DNA from: JAXMAZ01 sp046350115
GTDB lineage: Bacteria; Planctomycetota; Planctomycetia; Gemmatales; Gemmataceae
NCBI GenBank assembly: GCA_046350115.1
Contig: JAXMAZ010000015.1
Coordinates: forward strand, 1-64,000
Direction: 5' to 3'
DNA: 64,000 nucleotides
In this document: positions 34,027 to 43,276 of the stretch, piece after piece
Numbering within the stretch: position 1 is the first letter of the stretch
Layout of the letters: the number at the start of each line of letters is the position of its first letter
The notes under the pieces: model-generated
What the model was told of the DNA's origin: nothing
The model's database searches: none
The model's input: the letters and a program-made list of their open reading frames with translations, nothing else
Program-made: the position numbers and the translations under genes

Positions 34027-35055
34027 CTACTTCTTCTCCGCCGGCTGGGTGCCGCCGGCCGGCTGGACGCCCTGCAGTTTGTCCGCCGGCGGGGCGGTCG
34101 CGGTGCTGTTCGGGTCGTACCGCCACTCGGTCGGCCCGCCGTACAGGAGCCGCGGGTTGGCCGCCTTCTTCAGCTCGGCGAAGAACTTCGGCCGCTCCTC
34201 GGTCAGCTTGTCCTCGTACGCCTGCTTCTCGAACTTCGCCTTCACCGCCTCGAACGTCACCTTGGTGTCGGCCGGCAGTACCTCGTGCATCTTCAAGCAC
34301 AGGTAGCCCTGAGAGGTCTTGAGGACCGGGCTGATCTCCCCGGGGGTGAGCTTGAACGCCCACTCCTCCACGTCCTTCTCCGGGGCCGGCAGGTGGCGGC
34401 AGATGGGCTTCACGTACCCCTGGGCGGCGGCCAGGCTGGGGTTCGCCTGGGTGCGGGCGGCCCGGTCGAACTCGGCCTGGCTGGACCGCATCTTTTCCCA
34501 CTCCTTGAGGATCGCCTTCTGGTCGTCCCCGAGCGGCCAGATGACCAGTTGCACCCGCCGCTTCTCCCCGAACTCCCGCTCGAACTGCACCCTCAGGTCG
34601 GCCTCCGTCACCTTCACCCGGTCCTTGCACAGCTTGTCCAGCAGCAGCTTCGGCCGGATGACGTCCTCCATCCACTCGTACAGCGTCTTCTGGTACTTGC
34701 CGAGCACCACCTTGACGAAGTCCGCCTTGCTCACCTGCAGCCCCTTCAGGTCTTCCTCCAGGGCGGCCACCAGCTCCGTCTCGGTGACGGTGATGTTCCG
34801 CTTGGCGCACTCCCGCTCGATGATCTTCTTGTTGACCAGCAGCTCCAGCTTCTCGTACCCGCCGCGGGCCATCAGGAACTCGCCCAGGTCGGCCCGGGTG
34901 ACGGGGATGTTGTCGTAGATGTAGGCGATCGGGGCGTCGGCAGCGGCCGGCTTGGCGGCCGGCGGCTGCTGGGCGGTGCCGGCGGCCAGCCCGAAGCCGG
35001 CGGTCAGCACCCCGGCGGCGACCGCCCGCCGGGTCCAGGTCGAGGTCCGGAACAT
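34027..35055 (-). CDS. Exported parvulin-type peptidyl-prolyl isomerase (PpiC/SurA-like)
   Basis: A 342-residue protein. ATG 35055 is preceded by a strong GGAGGGGG site 5-6 bases upstream. A signal peptide spans about residues 1-28 (RRAVAAGVLTAGFGLAAGTAQ). A SurA-like N-terminal helical domain follows (LGEFLMARGGYEKLELLVNKKIIERECAKRNI). The parvulin domain (about 170-290) is divergent (AARTQANPSLAAAQGYVKPI, FKLTPGEISPVLKTSQGYLCLKMHEV) but keeps the closing SQGYxxxKxxE strand. It probably folds or escorts proteins outside the cytoplasm. Isomerase activity is inferred only. Confidence 0.85.
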   Translation of the reverse strand: MFRTSTWTRRAVAAGVLTAGFGLAAGTAQQPPAAKPAAADAPIAYIYDNIPVTRADLGEFLMARGGYEKLELLVNKKIIERECAKRNITVTETELVAALEEDLKGLQVSKADFVKVVLGKYQKTLYEWMEDVIRPKLLLDKLCKDRVKVTEADLRVQFEREFGEKRRVQLVIWPLGDDQKAILKEWEKMRSSQAEFDRAARTQANPSLAAAQGYVKPICRHLPAPEKDVEEWAFKLTPGEISPVLKTSQGYLCLKMHEVLPADTKVTFEAVKAKFEKQAYEDKLTEERPKFFAELKKAANPRLLYGGPTEWRYDPNSTATAPPADKLQGVQPAGGTQPAEKK

Positions 35056-35416
35056 GTCACCCCCTCCGTGGGAAAAATCCCTCAAGTCCGGCGGCGGCTA
35101 TACCGACACCCGAACCCGCCCGCAACCCCCTTCCGGCGGGATTCCGCCCGACGGCCCGTTGGAGGTGGCCAAGTACCTCAGCGGGCTGACTCCGGAGGGG
35201 CTGGCCGAGCTGGAGCGGGAGATCGCCGACTGGTTCCGCCGTCACCCGCCGGCGTCGTCCGGCGGCGGGTCGCCCGTAGCCCCACGCCGACGCCTCCCCC
35301 GCCCGGCGCGTCCCCCGGTTTGGCGTCGCCGAGCGGTCCCAGCGGGGCGTATGATGTTCCTGTACAACCTGCGTGTGGGTTTCCCCTTCGCCACGGTAAA
35401 AACAAGGGAGCCGGCC
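35056..35416. other. Gap upstream of nadA, open in the nadA frame
   Basis: These 361 bases stay open in the same frame as nadA, with an ATG at 35055-35057 on the plus strand. The middle could encode EVAKYLSGLTPEGLAELERE, a plausible helix, followed by a Pro/Arg-rich stretch unlike any NadA N-terminus. It may hold the remnant of a small gene or a 5' leader. No promoter or riboswitch was identified. Confidence 0.3.
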
Positions 35417-36391
35417 GTGCCTGCCGTCCTCGACGACCTGTCCGCCGAAATCCGCGACCTGAAGCAGCGGATCGGGGCGACCATCCTCGCCCACTACTAC
35501 CAGGACGGCGAGATCCAGGAGTTGGCCGACGTCACCGGGGACAGCCTCAAGCTGGCCCGGGCCGCGACGCAGGTCGATTCCCCGGTCATCGTCTTCTGCG
35601 GCGTCCTGTTCATGGCCGAGACGGCCAAGATGCTCAACCCGGCCAAGCGGGTGTTGCTCCCGGATCTGAACGCCGGGTGCAGCCTGGTCGACGCCTGCCC
35701 GCCGCAGAAGCTCGCCCGCTACCAGGAGATGCTCCGGGAGAACGGCCGGACGTTCCAGACGGTCACGTACATCAACAGCTCGGCCAAGGTGAAGGCGCTG
35801 TCCGACTGGGTGGTCACGTCCGGGAACGCCGAGGAGATCGTCCGCCGGATCCCGGCGGAGTACGAGATTCTGTTCGTCCCGGACCAGCACCTGGGCCGGT
35901 ATCTGGAGGACGTGACCGGGCGGAAGATGATCCTGTGGGACGGGTCGTGCATGGTGCACGAGATCTTCAGCGTCGGCGACCTGCTGAAGATGAAGAAGAC
36001 CCACCCGCACGCCCGGACCATCGCCCACCCCGAGTGCCCGGCGAACATGCTCGGCCACGCCGACTATGTCGGCGGCACCGAGGCGATGCTCAAGCACGTC
36101 GCCGGTTACACGGAGCCGACGACGTTCCTGGTGGCGACGGAAGCGAACATGATGTGGGAGCTGAAGCGGCGGAACCCGCGGCACACCTTCCTGGGGGTGC
36201 CGGGGATCGCGTGCTCGTGCAACAACTGCCCGCACATGGCCCTGAACACGCTGGCCAAGGTGCGGGACTGCATGCGGGACATGCGGCCGGAGATCGGCTG
36301 GCAGCCGGAGTTCGACCGGGCGAAACTGGTGTTGGAGCGGAGCCTGCTGAACCCCGCCCCGACCGCCGCCGTCCAACCGGCAGGGGACTGA
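35417..36391 (+). CDS. nadA: Quinolinate synthase
   Basis: A 324-residue protein from GTG 35417, with AGGGAG 7 bases upstream. It condenses iminoaspartate with dihydroxyacetone phosphate to quinolinate for NAD synthesis, using a [4Fe-4S] cluster. Three conserved cysteines are present: VIVFCGVLFMAE, HPECPANM and CSCNNCPHM. Other landmarks are LAHYYQDGEIQELAD, FVPDQHLGRY and TEANMMWELKR. The upstream in-frame extension does not look like NadA and was left out. The antitoxin gene of a PIN module starts 3 bases after the stop, probably reading through from this transcript. Confidence 0.95.
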   Translation: MPAVLDDLSAEIRDLKQRIGATILAHYYQDGEIQELADVTGDSLKLARAATQVDSPVIVFCGVLFMAETAKMLNPAKRVLLPDLNAGCSLVDACPPQKLARYQEMLRENGRTFQTVTYINSSAKVKALSDWVVTSGNAEEIVRRIPAEYEILFVPDQHLGRYLEDVTGRKMILWDGSCMVHEIFSVGDLLKMKKTHPHARTIAHPECPANMLGHADYVGGTEAMLKHVAGYTEPTTFLVATEANMMWELKRRNPRHTFLGVPGIACSCNNCPHMALNTLAKVRDCMRDMRPEIGWQPEFDRAKLVLERSLLNPAPTAAVQPAGD

Positions 36392-36394
36392 AGC

Positions 36395-36787
36395 ATGCCA
36401 CACAAAGCGGTAAAACCGGGACGACGAAAAGGGGCCAAAGGGCCGGCTCCGGATGTGCTGACTCTGTCCGATGCCGCTGCGCTGCTTCGAGTCCCGCAGG
36501 CCGGGCTGAAGAGCGACGCCGATGCTGGTCGGCTACCCGGCCGACTTGTTGCGGGTGAGTGGCGATTTTCCCGAGCCGCATTGATGGGCTGGCTCGCTGG
36601 GGCAGAGGATCGCGACGAGTCAGGGAACGCTCCTGGGTGGTCCCCTGAGGATCCCATCCGAAAAGCGGTGACGCCTACCAACCCCGAGTTCCAACTCTCG
36701 ATGGGCCTGTTTGCCGACGACGACACCCTTGAGCCGATGCTGGATCGGATCCGGCAATCGCGCAAGCAGACCCAGGTCGGAGATTGA
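36395..36787 (+). CDS. Excisionase-type HTH protein, putative antitoxin
   Basis: A 130-residue protein. The core VLTLSDAAALLRVPQAGLKSDADAGRLPGRLVAGEWRFSRAALMGWL is a MerR/excisionase winged-helix fold. The acidic C-terminus (LSMGLFADDDTLEPMLDRIRQSRKQ) could bind the toxin. It is followed 6 bases later by a PIN gene. This pairing differs from AbrB- or RHH-type VapB. GC content is visibly lower than in nadA, suggesting transfer. Confidence 0.8.
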   Translation: MPHKAVKPGRRKGAKGPAPDVLTLSDAAALLRVPQAGLKSDADAGRLPGRLVAGEWRFSRAALMGWLAGAEDRDESGNAPGWSPEDPIRKAVTPTNPEFQLSMGLFADDDTLEPMLDRIRQSRKQTQVGD

Positions 36788-36793
36788 TTCGGC

Positions 36794-37216
36794 ATGTACG
36801 TCCTGGACACGGACATCCTGGGCCTGTGGTGGCGCCGGCAAGAAAAGGTCGTAGCGAGGGTGTTGGTGGCGAGTGCTCTGCACCCGCTGGTGACGACTAC
36901 GATCACGCGGATCGAGTTACTAGAGGGGCGGTTCTCCAACATCCGCACGGCCGCGTCCGGGGACGAGTTGGCAAAGGCGGTGTCGAGGCTGAGCGAAACA
37001 GTACGTGCCCTCTCGCAACTGCCGGAACTGGAGGTCGACCACCGCGCGGTTGAGATCTTCGACCGGCTTCGAGTCACGAAGCGGTTGAAGAAAATGGGTC
37101 GAATGGACCTTTTGATCGCCTGTGTCACGCTGGCCAACGGTGCGACCTTGGTCACTCGCAACGTCAAGGATTTCAACTCGGTCCCTGACCTGCGCGTCGA
37201 GAACTGGGCCGACTGA
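36794..37216 (+). CDS. PIN-domain toxin (VapC-like)
   Basis: A 140-residue protein: MYVLDTDILGLWWRR (first Asp pair), TTTITRIELLEGRF (Glu), MGRMDLLIACVTLANGATLVTRNVKDF (central Asp and NxxDF end). It should be a Mg-dependent ribonuclease held in check by the HTH protein just upstream. GC content is lower than its surroundings, matching its partner. Length and motif order are normal for VapC. Confidence 0.92.
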   Translation: MYVLDTDILGLWWRRQEKVVARVLVASALHPLVTTTITRIELLEGRFSNIRTAASGDELAKAVSRLSETVRALSQLPELEVDHRAVEIFDRLRVTKRLKKMGRMDLLIACVTLANGATLVTRNVKDFNSVPDLRVENWAD

Positions 37217-37233
37217 CCCCGAAAGGAGTCGCC

Positions 37234-37902
37234 ATGCCGCCGCTGGTGCCGAACCGGTTCCTGGTCCGCGTCTGCCACCCGTGCCCCTACGTCAAGCGGA
37301 TGCCGGGGGACGAGGACGCCGGCCACCTCGTCGACCTGCCCGAGTCCGGCCGGCCGCACACCCTGGCCGCCCTCGACGGCCGGGCCGACTTCGCCGACCT
37401 GCGGCTCGGGTGGAACGAACTCGGCCTCGGGGTGCAAGTGACCGTCACCGGCAAGGCCCAGCCGCCGGCCGGGGACGCCGACCGGCCGCGGACCTCGGAC
37501 GGCCTCACCCTGTGGGTGGACACCCGGGACGCCCGAGCCAGCCACCGGGCCAGCCGGTACTGCCACCAGTTCCACTTCCTGCCGGCCGGCGGCGGGCCGG
37601 ACAAGGACCAGCCGGCGTTCGCCCAGACGAAGATCAACCGCGCCCTCCAGGACGCCCCGCTCTGCTCCCCGGCAGACGTGGCGTTCCGGTGCGAGAGGGT
37701 CAAGAATGGCTACCGGCTGGAGGCCTTCCTGCCGGCCGCCGTGCTCACCGGGTTCGACCCGGACCAACACCCGCGGCTGGGCGTCTTCTACCACCTGCGG
37801 GACGCGGAACTGGGCGACCAGTTCCTCTCGGTCGGGCACGAGTTCCCGTTCACCGACGACCCGTCGCTGTGGGAGCCGCTGGAGCTGGTGAAGCCGAAGT
37901 GA
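37234..37902 (+). CDS. Beta-sandwich protein of unknown function (CBM9-like)
   Basis: A 222-residue protein with an AAAGGAG ribosome-binding site 8 bases before ATG 37234. The pattern FADLRLGWNELGLGVQVTVTGK, DGLTLWVDTRDARASHRASRYCHQFHFLP and ERVKNGYRLEAFLPAAVLTGFDPDQHPRLGVFYHL recalls family-9 carbohydrate-binding modules. No signal peptide is present. Its 3' end overlaps the convergent GT87 gene by about 50 bases. Similar stand-alone proteins occur in planctomycetes without assigned function. Confidence 0.7.
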   Translation: MPPLVPNRFLVRVCHPCPYVKRMPGDEDAGHLVDLPESGRPHTLAALDGRADFADLRLGWNELGLGVQVTVTGKAQPPAGDADRPRTSDGLTLWVDTRDARASHRASRYCHQFHFLPAGGGPDKDQPAFAQTKINRALQDAPLCSPADVAFRCERVKNGYRLEAFLPAAVLTGFDPDQHPRLGVFYHLRDAELGDQFLSVGHEFPFTDDPSLWEPLELVKPK

Positions 37903-39210
37903 CGCGGTTGATGGCCACCAGCCCGTAGGCCCACAGCCCGACCGTGGCCGCCACCCCGAGGCCGAAGTCCCGCATCGCCGCCCCCGCCTCCCCGGGCAGG
38001 AGAGGGACCGCCGTCAGCGTCCCCCAGGCGGCCAGCACGGCCGCCGTCCGCCGGTCGGCGAACGCCGCCCCGGGCCGGCCGGCCAGCCCCCGCAGCCACA
38101 GCCCGGCGGCCAGCGGCAGGGCGTACAGGTAGTAGTGCATGTGCGACGTCGGGGTGACGAGCAGCATCACCGCGGACAGGCACCCGAGGTGGACGAGCCG
38201 ATCGGGCGGGGCCAGCCACACCCGCCGCCGCCAGCCGACCCACACCGTCGCCAGGGTGAGCGCCGTACCGACGCCCCAGTGGGCCAGCCGGGTGCGGCCG
38301 TCCGCCTTGGCCGGCCGGGCGGCCGGGCCCGGGTGCTGAAGGTTGTGCAGCACCGCCTGGAACGACTGGCTGTCGGTGGCGGTCGTGTCGGTCAGCTCCC
38401 GCGCCCGGTGTGGTCCCCGGTCCCGAGCGCCCCGGGGGCCAGAACCGCGTCCACGAACGTCCGGTTGGAGGCGATCGTCTTGTCCCAACCCCAGACGGCG
38501 GCCGGGACCGCCACCAGCCACAAGGCCAGGCCGAGGACCAGCCCGAGGACGCCGCGGACCGCCCGGCCCGGCCGGTCGGCGACGAGGAACAGGCCGAGGT
38601 AGCCCGGGATCACCTTCAGGGCGACCGCGGCGGCGAGCCAGCAGCCGGCACGCACCGGCCGGCCCACGACCGCGGCGGCGAACATGCCGGCCGTCAGCCA
38701 CACGACCAGGATGTTCACCTGCCCCCGGGCCAGGGTGAACCCGACCCCGCCGACGCACACGTACAGCGGCACCAGCCGGGCGTACCACCACCGCCGAGAG
38801 CCGGGCCGGGCGTCCGACAAAACCGTCCGGGCGAACCGGTCCGCCGCCGCCCACGCCAGCCACACCGACAGGGCGTACCAGACGACCACGGACAGCCAGT
38901 ACGGCAAATACCCGGCCCGGTCCGCCCACCGGTACGGGTCGGCCAGCGGGGCCATGACGATGGCGAACGGGGGGGGGTAGCAGTAGTGCCAGCCGTTGTC
39001 GTCGCAGGTGACGGCGTCGTAGATGCCGACCCCGGTGCGGACGGCGTAAGCGGCCCGCAGGTACACCCCGAGGTCGGTCTTGCGGTCCTGCTGGAACGCC
39101 GACCGGACGAGCACCAGCCCGCCGAACCCGACGACGGCCAGCAGGAGCAGCCCCAGGCCGGCCCGCTCGAACCGGGTGAGCGGAGCGTCACCGGCGGTCG
39201 GAAGCTCCAA
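37850..39210 (-). pseudogene. GT87/DUF2029 membrane glycosyltransferase, one frameshift
   Basis: The first part, from about TTG 39210, reads LTRFERAGLGLLLLAVVGFGGLVLVRSAFQQ and a lumenal region DLGVYLRAAYAVRTGVGIYDAVTCDDNGWHYCYPPPFAIVMAPLA, typical of GT87 polyprenol-phosphate-sugar-dependent transferases. Several membrane helices follow to LAPGALGTGDHTGR near 38405. There the frame breaks and continues one base off as ELTDTTATDSQSFQAVLHNL, then further membrane helices (TSHMHYYLYALPLAAGLW) to 37850. Restoring one base near 38400 gives a single protein of about 450 residues. It probably adds mannose-like sugars outside the membrane. The start codon is uncertain because the 5' end runs into the repeat at 39200. 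Confidence 0.75.
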
Positions 39211-39357
39211 ATGACAACCCCCAAATACCAAACAAGCTTCAATTCCAAATACCCACCCGCCTCGGAACCGGCCACCGGCTACACGGGAAGTTTCGGTTCT
39301 TGGTCGTTCACGATTGGAGCTTGTTTGGGATTCGGCATTTGTGATTTGGAGCTTTCC
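39200..39357. repeat. Long imperfect inverted repeat, AAGCTCCAAAT family
   Basis: Left: GGAAGCTCCAAATGACAACC then CCAAACAAGCTTCAATTCC. Right: GGAGCTTGTTTGGGATTCGG then CATTTGTGATTTGGAGCTTTCC. It is AT-rich compared with its surroundings. The right arm is translated as the last 20 or so residues of the MATE protein; the left arm covers the possible TTG start of the GT87 gene. Confidence 0.75.
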
Positions 39358-40769
39358 GCCTCGGAGTCCGGCAGGTCGACGGCCGCCTCGATCACCGTCA
39401 TCGTCCGCCACTTGCCGCCGACGAACCGCCACACGTACACCCCGGCGGTGGCCGCCAGGTAGAGCGTCGCCGACGCCCACGCCCACTCGACCCCGAGGCC
39501 GGACTGGTACACGAAGTAGGTCGGGATCACCATCAGCGGCCACGACAGGGCGATCGCCACCAGCACCACGAACCGGGTGTCCCCGGCCCCCCGCAGGGCG
39601 TAGGCGAGGATGATGTTCAGCCCGTCGGTGATCGAGTACGCGGCCACGAACCGGAGCAACATCGGCACCAGCGGGGCGACCGCCGCCCACTCCTCCGGCT
39701 TCATCTCGGCGGCGAACGGCAGGGTCAGGAAGCCGGGGAACAGCCCGTACACCAGCCCCACCAGCACCATGTACCCGACCGCCAGCTTGGCCCCGGTCCA
39801 GGTGGTCTTGGCGGACAGGTCCGGGTTCTTCTCCCCCTGCCGCCGGCCGACCAGCACCTCCACCCCCTGCCCCAGCCCCATCACCGGCAGGAAGGTGAGC
39901 ATGTTCAGCGAGAGCGTCAGAGTGGTGGCCGCCCCGACCTCCGGCCCCATCTTGCCGACGATCAGGATGAACGCGGTGAACGCCAGCCCCTCGATCATCC
40001 ACTGCAGGCCGTTCGGCAGCCCGTACTTGAGGAACCGGCCGAACAGCGGGGCGTCGAACCGCCAGCCGCTGAGGGTGGCGAACTCCTCCCGATACTGCTT
40101 GCGGAACATCAGGCCCAGGCCGAACACGGCGGCGGCGGCGCTGCCCAGGGCGGCGGCCAGCCCGGCCCCGAACATGGCCCGCTCCGGGTCGTGGGCCTGC
40201 AGGGCGATGAGCGGGTACGCCAGGGCGGCGTTCACCGCGGAGCCGACCGAGTTGATGAGCAGCACCGTCCAGCTCTTGCCCCGGCCGGCGAAGAACCCGG
40301 TCACCGCCCCGACGGCCAGCATCGGCAGGGCGGCCAGGCACAGCCCGCGGAAGTAGAGCGCCTCCAGCCGCTGCACCCCCGGGGCGTGGGCGGTGCCGGC
40401 GATGAACGCGTCCACCGCCGGGATGAGCAGCGGGAACAGCAGGCCGGCCGCCAGGCCGAAGTACAGCGCCTGCCAGACCACCGGGCCGATCCGCCGGGGG
40501 CGGTTGGCCCCGGCGTACTGGGCGACGAACACGGTGGCGTACATCACCGTGAAGAACAGGAGAGCGAACGGGGTCCAGAAGTAGGCGACGGCCGGCATGG
40601 CGGCGGCCGTCGCCTCGATCCCGACCCGGCTGATGAAGATGCGGTCGATGAAGATCTGAACCGTGGCGAAGCTGGAGCTGAGCACCAGTGGCAGCGACAG
40701 GGCGATCAGCTCCCGATAGCCGCCGGGTTCGTGGCCGGCATCGGTCGAGGCAGCGGCGGGAGCGGTCAT
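39279..40769 (-). CDS. MATE-family multidrug/solute efflux protein
   Basis: A 496-residue protein with 12 predicted membrane helices in two six-helix halves (LIALSLPLVLSSSFATVQIFIDRIFIS at the start; YGLPNGLQWMIEGLAFTAFILIVGKMG opening the second half; QGVEVLVGRRQGE loop). MATE proteins export cationic or organic compounds against H+ or Na+. The C-terminus after VDLPDSEAE is a polar tail (SSKSQMPNPKQAPIVNDQ) that is translated from the repeat at 39200-39357 and is not part of the family, so the original stop was probably lost. It lies upstream of the GT87 gene on the same strand. Confidence 0.93.
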   Translation of the reverse strand: MTAPAAASTDAGHEPGGYRELIALSLPLVLSSSFATVQIFIDRIFISRVGIEATAAAMPAVAYFWTPFALLFFTVMYATVFVAQYAGANRPRRIGPVVWQALYFGLAAGLLFPLLIPAVDAFIAGTAHAPGVQRLEALYFRGLCLAALPMLAVGAVTGFFAGRGKSWTVLLINSVGSAVNAALAYPLIALQAHDPERAMFGAGLAAALGSAAAAVFGLGLMFRKQYREEFATLSGWRFDAPLFGRFLKYGLPNGLQWMIEGLAFTAFILIVGKMGPEVGAATTLTLSLNMLTFLPVMGLGQGVEVLVGRRQGEKNPDLSAKTTWTGAKLAVGYMVLVGLVYGLFPGFLTLPFAAEMKPEEWAAVAPLVPMLLRFVAAYSITDGLNIILAYALRGAGDTRFVVLVAIALSWPLMVIPTYFVYQSGLGVEWAWASATLYLAATAGVYVWRFVGGKWRTMTVIEAAVDLPDSEAESSKSQMPNPKQAPIVNDQEPKLPV

Positions 40770-40850
40770 GTCACGTCCTGTCGGGGAGGGCGACCAGTTC
40801 GGATAGGATACCGCCGGCCGGGAAAAGGTTCGCAGTCGGTAGCAGAAGCG

Positions 40851-43040
40851 TCACCGCTCCCCCAGGTGGGCCAGCACCACGCGGATGTCGTCGTACCCGA
40901 CCGCCCCGCCGAGCGCCTCGAAGATCGGCTTCAGCCGGTCGGTGCCGTGCTCCCCGGCCGCCGCCGCCACCTGCCGGTACACGTCGCCGCTCACCCACCG
41001 GCTCACGTCCGCCGGCTTGTCGGCCGACACGTACTGGGCCAGGTAGTCGGCCACCGTGGACCGGGCCAGCTTGAACTGGTGCATCACGTCCTCGACCGAG
41101 TCCCCGGCCCGGAACCGGTCGAACACCGCCGACCGGCGGGCCGTCATCGGGGGCGGGGCCGGCGGCGGGCTGACCGGCACCGCCGCTGACGACGGGCCGG
41201 CGGCCAGGATCGGGGCCAGGAACTTCGCCCCGTAGTTGGCCAGCTTCACGTCGCCGATGCCGCTGATCTGCCGCATGGCGTCCAGCGACTGCGGGCGGAC
41301 CTGGGCCAGCGACCGCAGCACCACGTCCGAGAACACCAGGAACGGCGGCACCCCCTCCTGCCGGGCGATCTCCCGCCGCAGCTCCCGCAACTGTTCGAAC
41401 AGCCCGGCGTCGGCCGGCGACACCGTCGGCGGGGCGGCGAGCGCGTCCCCGGACCGGCTGCGGCCGCGTTCCTTCTTCCCTTCCTCGGCCAACTGCACCA
41501 GCCGGACCGACTGCTCCCCCTTCATCACCGCCCACGACGCCTTGTTCAGCCTCAGCACCGGGTACTCGCCGTCCGACTGGGTGAGCACCTCCTGGCCGAT
41601 CAACTGGTACACCCAGTCCCGGACGGCCGCCGCCGGCACCCCTTTCAGCAGGCCGAAGGTGGTCAGCTTGTCGTGCCCCCGCTGGCGGACCGCCGCCGTG
41701 TCCTCGCCCCGCAGCACGGCCGCGACGTGGCCCACCCCGAACCCCTGGTTCACCCGGGCCACGCACGACAGGATTTTCTGAGCAACGGTCAGGCCGTCCG
41801 GCACTTCTTTCACGTCCCCGAGGCACAGGTCGCACGCCCCGCAGTTCTCAATCGCATACTCTTGGCCGAAGTACCGGGACAGCGCCTTGTGCCGGCAGAC
41901 CGCCCCGCGGCAATACCGGTCCATGTCCGCCAGGTGGGCCAGCGCTGCGGGTAAGAAGGTCGCCCCGCCGTCTCCGTCCGCCTCGGCGGCGGACTTCTCG
42001 AGCATCTGCTTGAGGGTGATCTGGTCGGCCCCGCTGTACAGCAGCACGCACTCGCTCGGCTTGCCGTCCCGCCCGGCCCGCCCCGTTTCCTGTTGGTAGT
42101 GCTCCAGCGACTTCGGCATGGCGACGTGGACCACGTACCGCACGTCCGCCCGGTCGATGCCCATGCCGAAGGCGACGGTCGCGGCCACCACGTCGATGTC
42201 ACCGGAGGCGAAGGCGTCCTGGGTGGTGCGGCGGTCGTCGGCGGACATCCCGGCGTGATACCCGGCCGCCTTGTACCCGTGTCGGGCGAGGGCTGCGGCC
42301 ACGCTCTCGACGTCCTTCCGCCGCAGGCAGTAGACGATCCCGGCCCCGCCCGGGTGCCGGTCGATGACGGCCGTCACCTGCTTGACCGTGTCCAGCCGGG
42401 GGAGGACGCGGTACGACAGGTTCGGCCGGTCGAAGGTGCCGACGAGCACGTCCGGCTCGCTCAGCCCGAGCTGGCGGATGATGTCCTCGCGGACCTGCGG
42501 GGTGGCGGTGGCGGTGAAGGCGTGGACGTTCACCCCGGGGAACAGCTCCCGCAGCCGGCCGAGCTGGCGGTACTCCGGGCGGAAGTCGTGCCCCCACTGG
42601 CTGATGCAGTGGGCCTCGTCGACCGCGACGGAATGCACCCCCTGGTTCATCAGCCAGCGGGCGAACCCGGGGAGCGCGAGCCGCTCCGGGGAGACGAACA
42701 CCAGCCGCACCTCCCCGGACGCCATCAACTGTTCCGTCTCGCTGCGTTCGGCGGCGGTCAGGGAGCTGTCGAACCGGACCGCCCCGACGCCGACCTGGCG
42801 GAGCCGGTCCACCTGGTCTTTCATGAGGGCGATGAGCGGGGAGACGACGACGGTGGTGCCGCCGTGGAAGACGGCCGGTGCCTGGTAGCAGAGGGACTTG
42901 CCGCCGCCGGTCGGCATGACGACGAGCGAGTCCCGGCCGGCGAGCGCCGCCTGCATGGCGCGGGCCTGCAGCGGGCGGAGGTCGCGGAACCCCCAGTGGC
43001 GGGCGATCACATCGAGCAGGCCGGGCGGGACGGCGTCCAT
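40851..43040 (-). CDS. recQ: ATP-dependent DNA helicase RecQ
   Basis: A 729-residue protein. Helicase core: LRPLQARAMQAALAGRDSLVVMPTGGGKSLCYQ (motif I), VDEAHCISQWGHDFRPEY (DEAH and RecQ aromatic loop), FTATATPQVREDI, GIVYCLRRKD, YHAGMSADDR and QETGRAGRDGKPSE. The zinc site is in YCRGAVCRHKALSRYF with CGACDLC, followed by the winged-helix RQC domain and an HRDC domain (LFEQLRELRREIARQEGVPPFLVFSD). The last 90 residues form another helical domain (AVFDRFRAGDSVEDVMHQFKLARSTVADYL), common in long RecQ forms. It unwinds DNA 3'-5' in recombinational repair. ATG 43040 gives the normal N-terminus. Confidence 0.96.
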   Translation of the reverse strand: MDAVPPGLLDVIARHWGFRDLRPLQARAMQAALAGRDSLVVMPTGGGKSLCYQAPAVFHGGTTVVVSPLIALMKDQVDRLRQVGVGAVRFDSSLTAAERSETEQLMASGEVRLVFVSPERLALPGFARWLMNQGVHSVAVDEAHCISQWGHDFRPEYRQLGRLRELFPGVNVHAFTATATPQVREDIIRQLGLSEPDVLVGTFDRPNLSYRVLPRLDTVKQVTAVIDRHPGGAGIVYCLRRKDVESVAAALARHGYKAAGYHAGMSADDRRTTQDAFASGDIDVVAATVAFGMGIDRADVRYVVHVAMPKSLEHYQQETGRAGRDGKPSECVLLYSGADQITLKQMLEKSAAEADGDGGATFLPAALAHLADMDRYCRGAVCRHKALSRYFGQEYAIENCGACDLCLGDVKEVPDGLTVAQKILSCVARVNQGFGVGHVAAVLRGEDTAAVRQRGHDKLTTFGLLKGVPAAAVRDWVYQLIGQEVLTQSDGEYPVLRLNKASWAVMKGEQSVRLVQLAEEGKKERGRSRSGDALAAPPTVSPADAGLFEQLRELRREIARQEGVPPFLVFSDVVLRSLAQVRPQSLDAMRQISGIGDVKLANYGAKFLAPILAAGPSSAAVPVSPPPAPPPMTARRSAVFDRFRAGDSVEDVMHQFKLARSTVADYLAQYVSADKPADVSRWVSGDVYRQVAAAAGEHGTDRLKPIFEALGGAVGYDDIRVVLAHLGER

Positions 43041-43208
43041 GAGGCGAGCGGCTCCTGATGTCACCCGCTCATCATGCCGGACGCGGCCCGGTTGTGGTAG
43101 GTCGACAGTTACCTCGCGGTCTGTACGTGCCAGGCCGTCCACTTCGGCATGGGTCGTGCCGCGAACCTGACACGCTGGGTGGCTCTCCGAGTAGCGGAGG
43201 ACTCCCGC

Positions 43209-43236
43209 TTGACCCGGCCAATTCACACCTGATAAT
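43209..43236 (+). promoter_or_regulatory. Strong sigma70-like promoter before the 43277 gene
   Basis: TTGACC (43209-43214) and GATAAT (43231-43236) with a 16-base spacer, about 40 bases before the ATG. This is among the best consensus matches seen in the window and stands in locally lower-GC DNA. Together with AGGAGG 6-8 bases before ATG 43277, it suggests high expression. Confidence 0.55.
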
Positions 43237-43276
43237 GACACTGCCCTCGCAGACCGAGGTGGCGAGGAGGAAAGCC

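Noticed and set aside
34952..35416. NadA start upstream of 35417
   Set aside because: The extension is Pro/Arg-rich and unlike NadA; GTG 35417 has a ribosome-binding site and gives the normal length.
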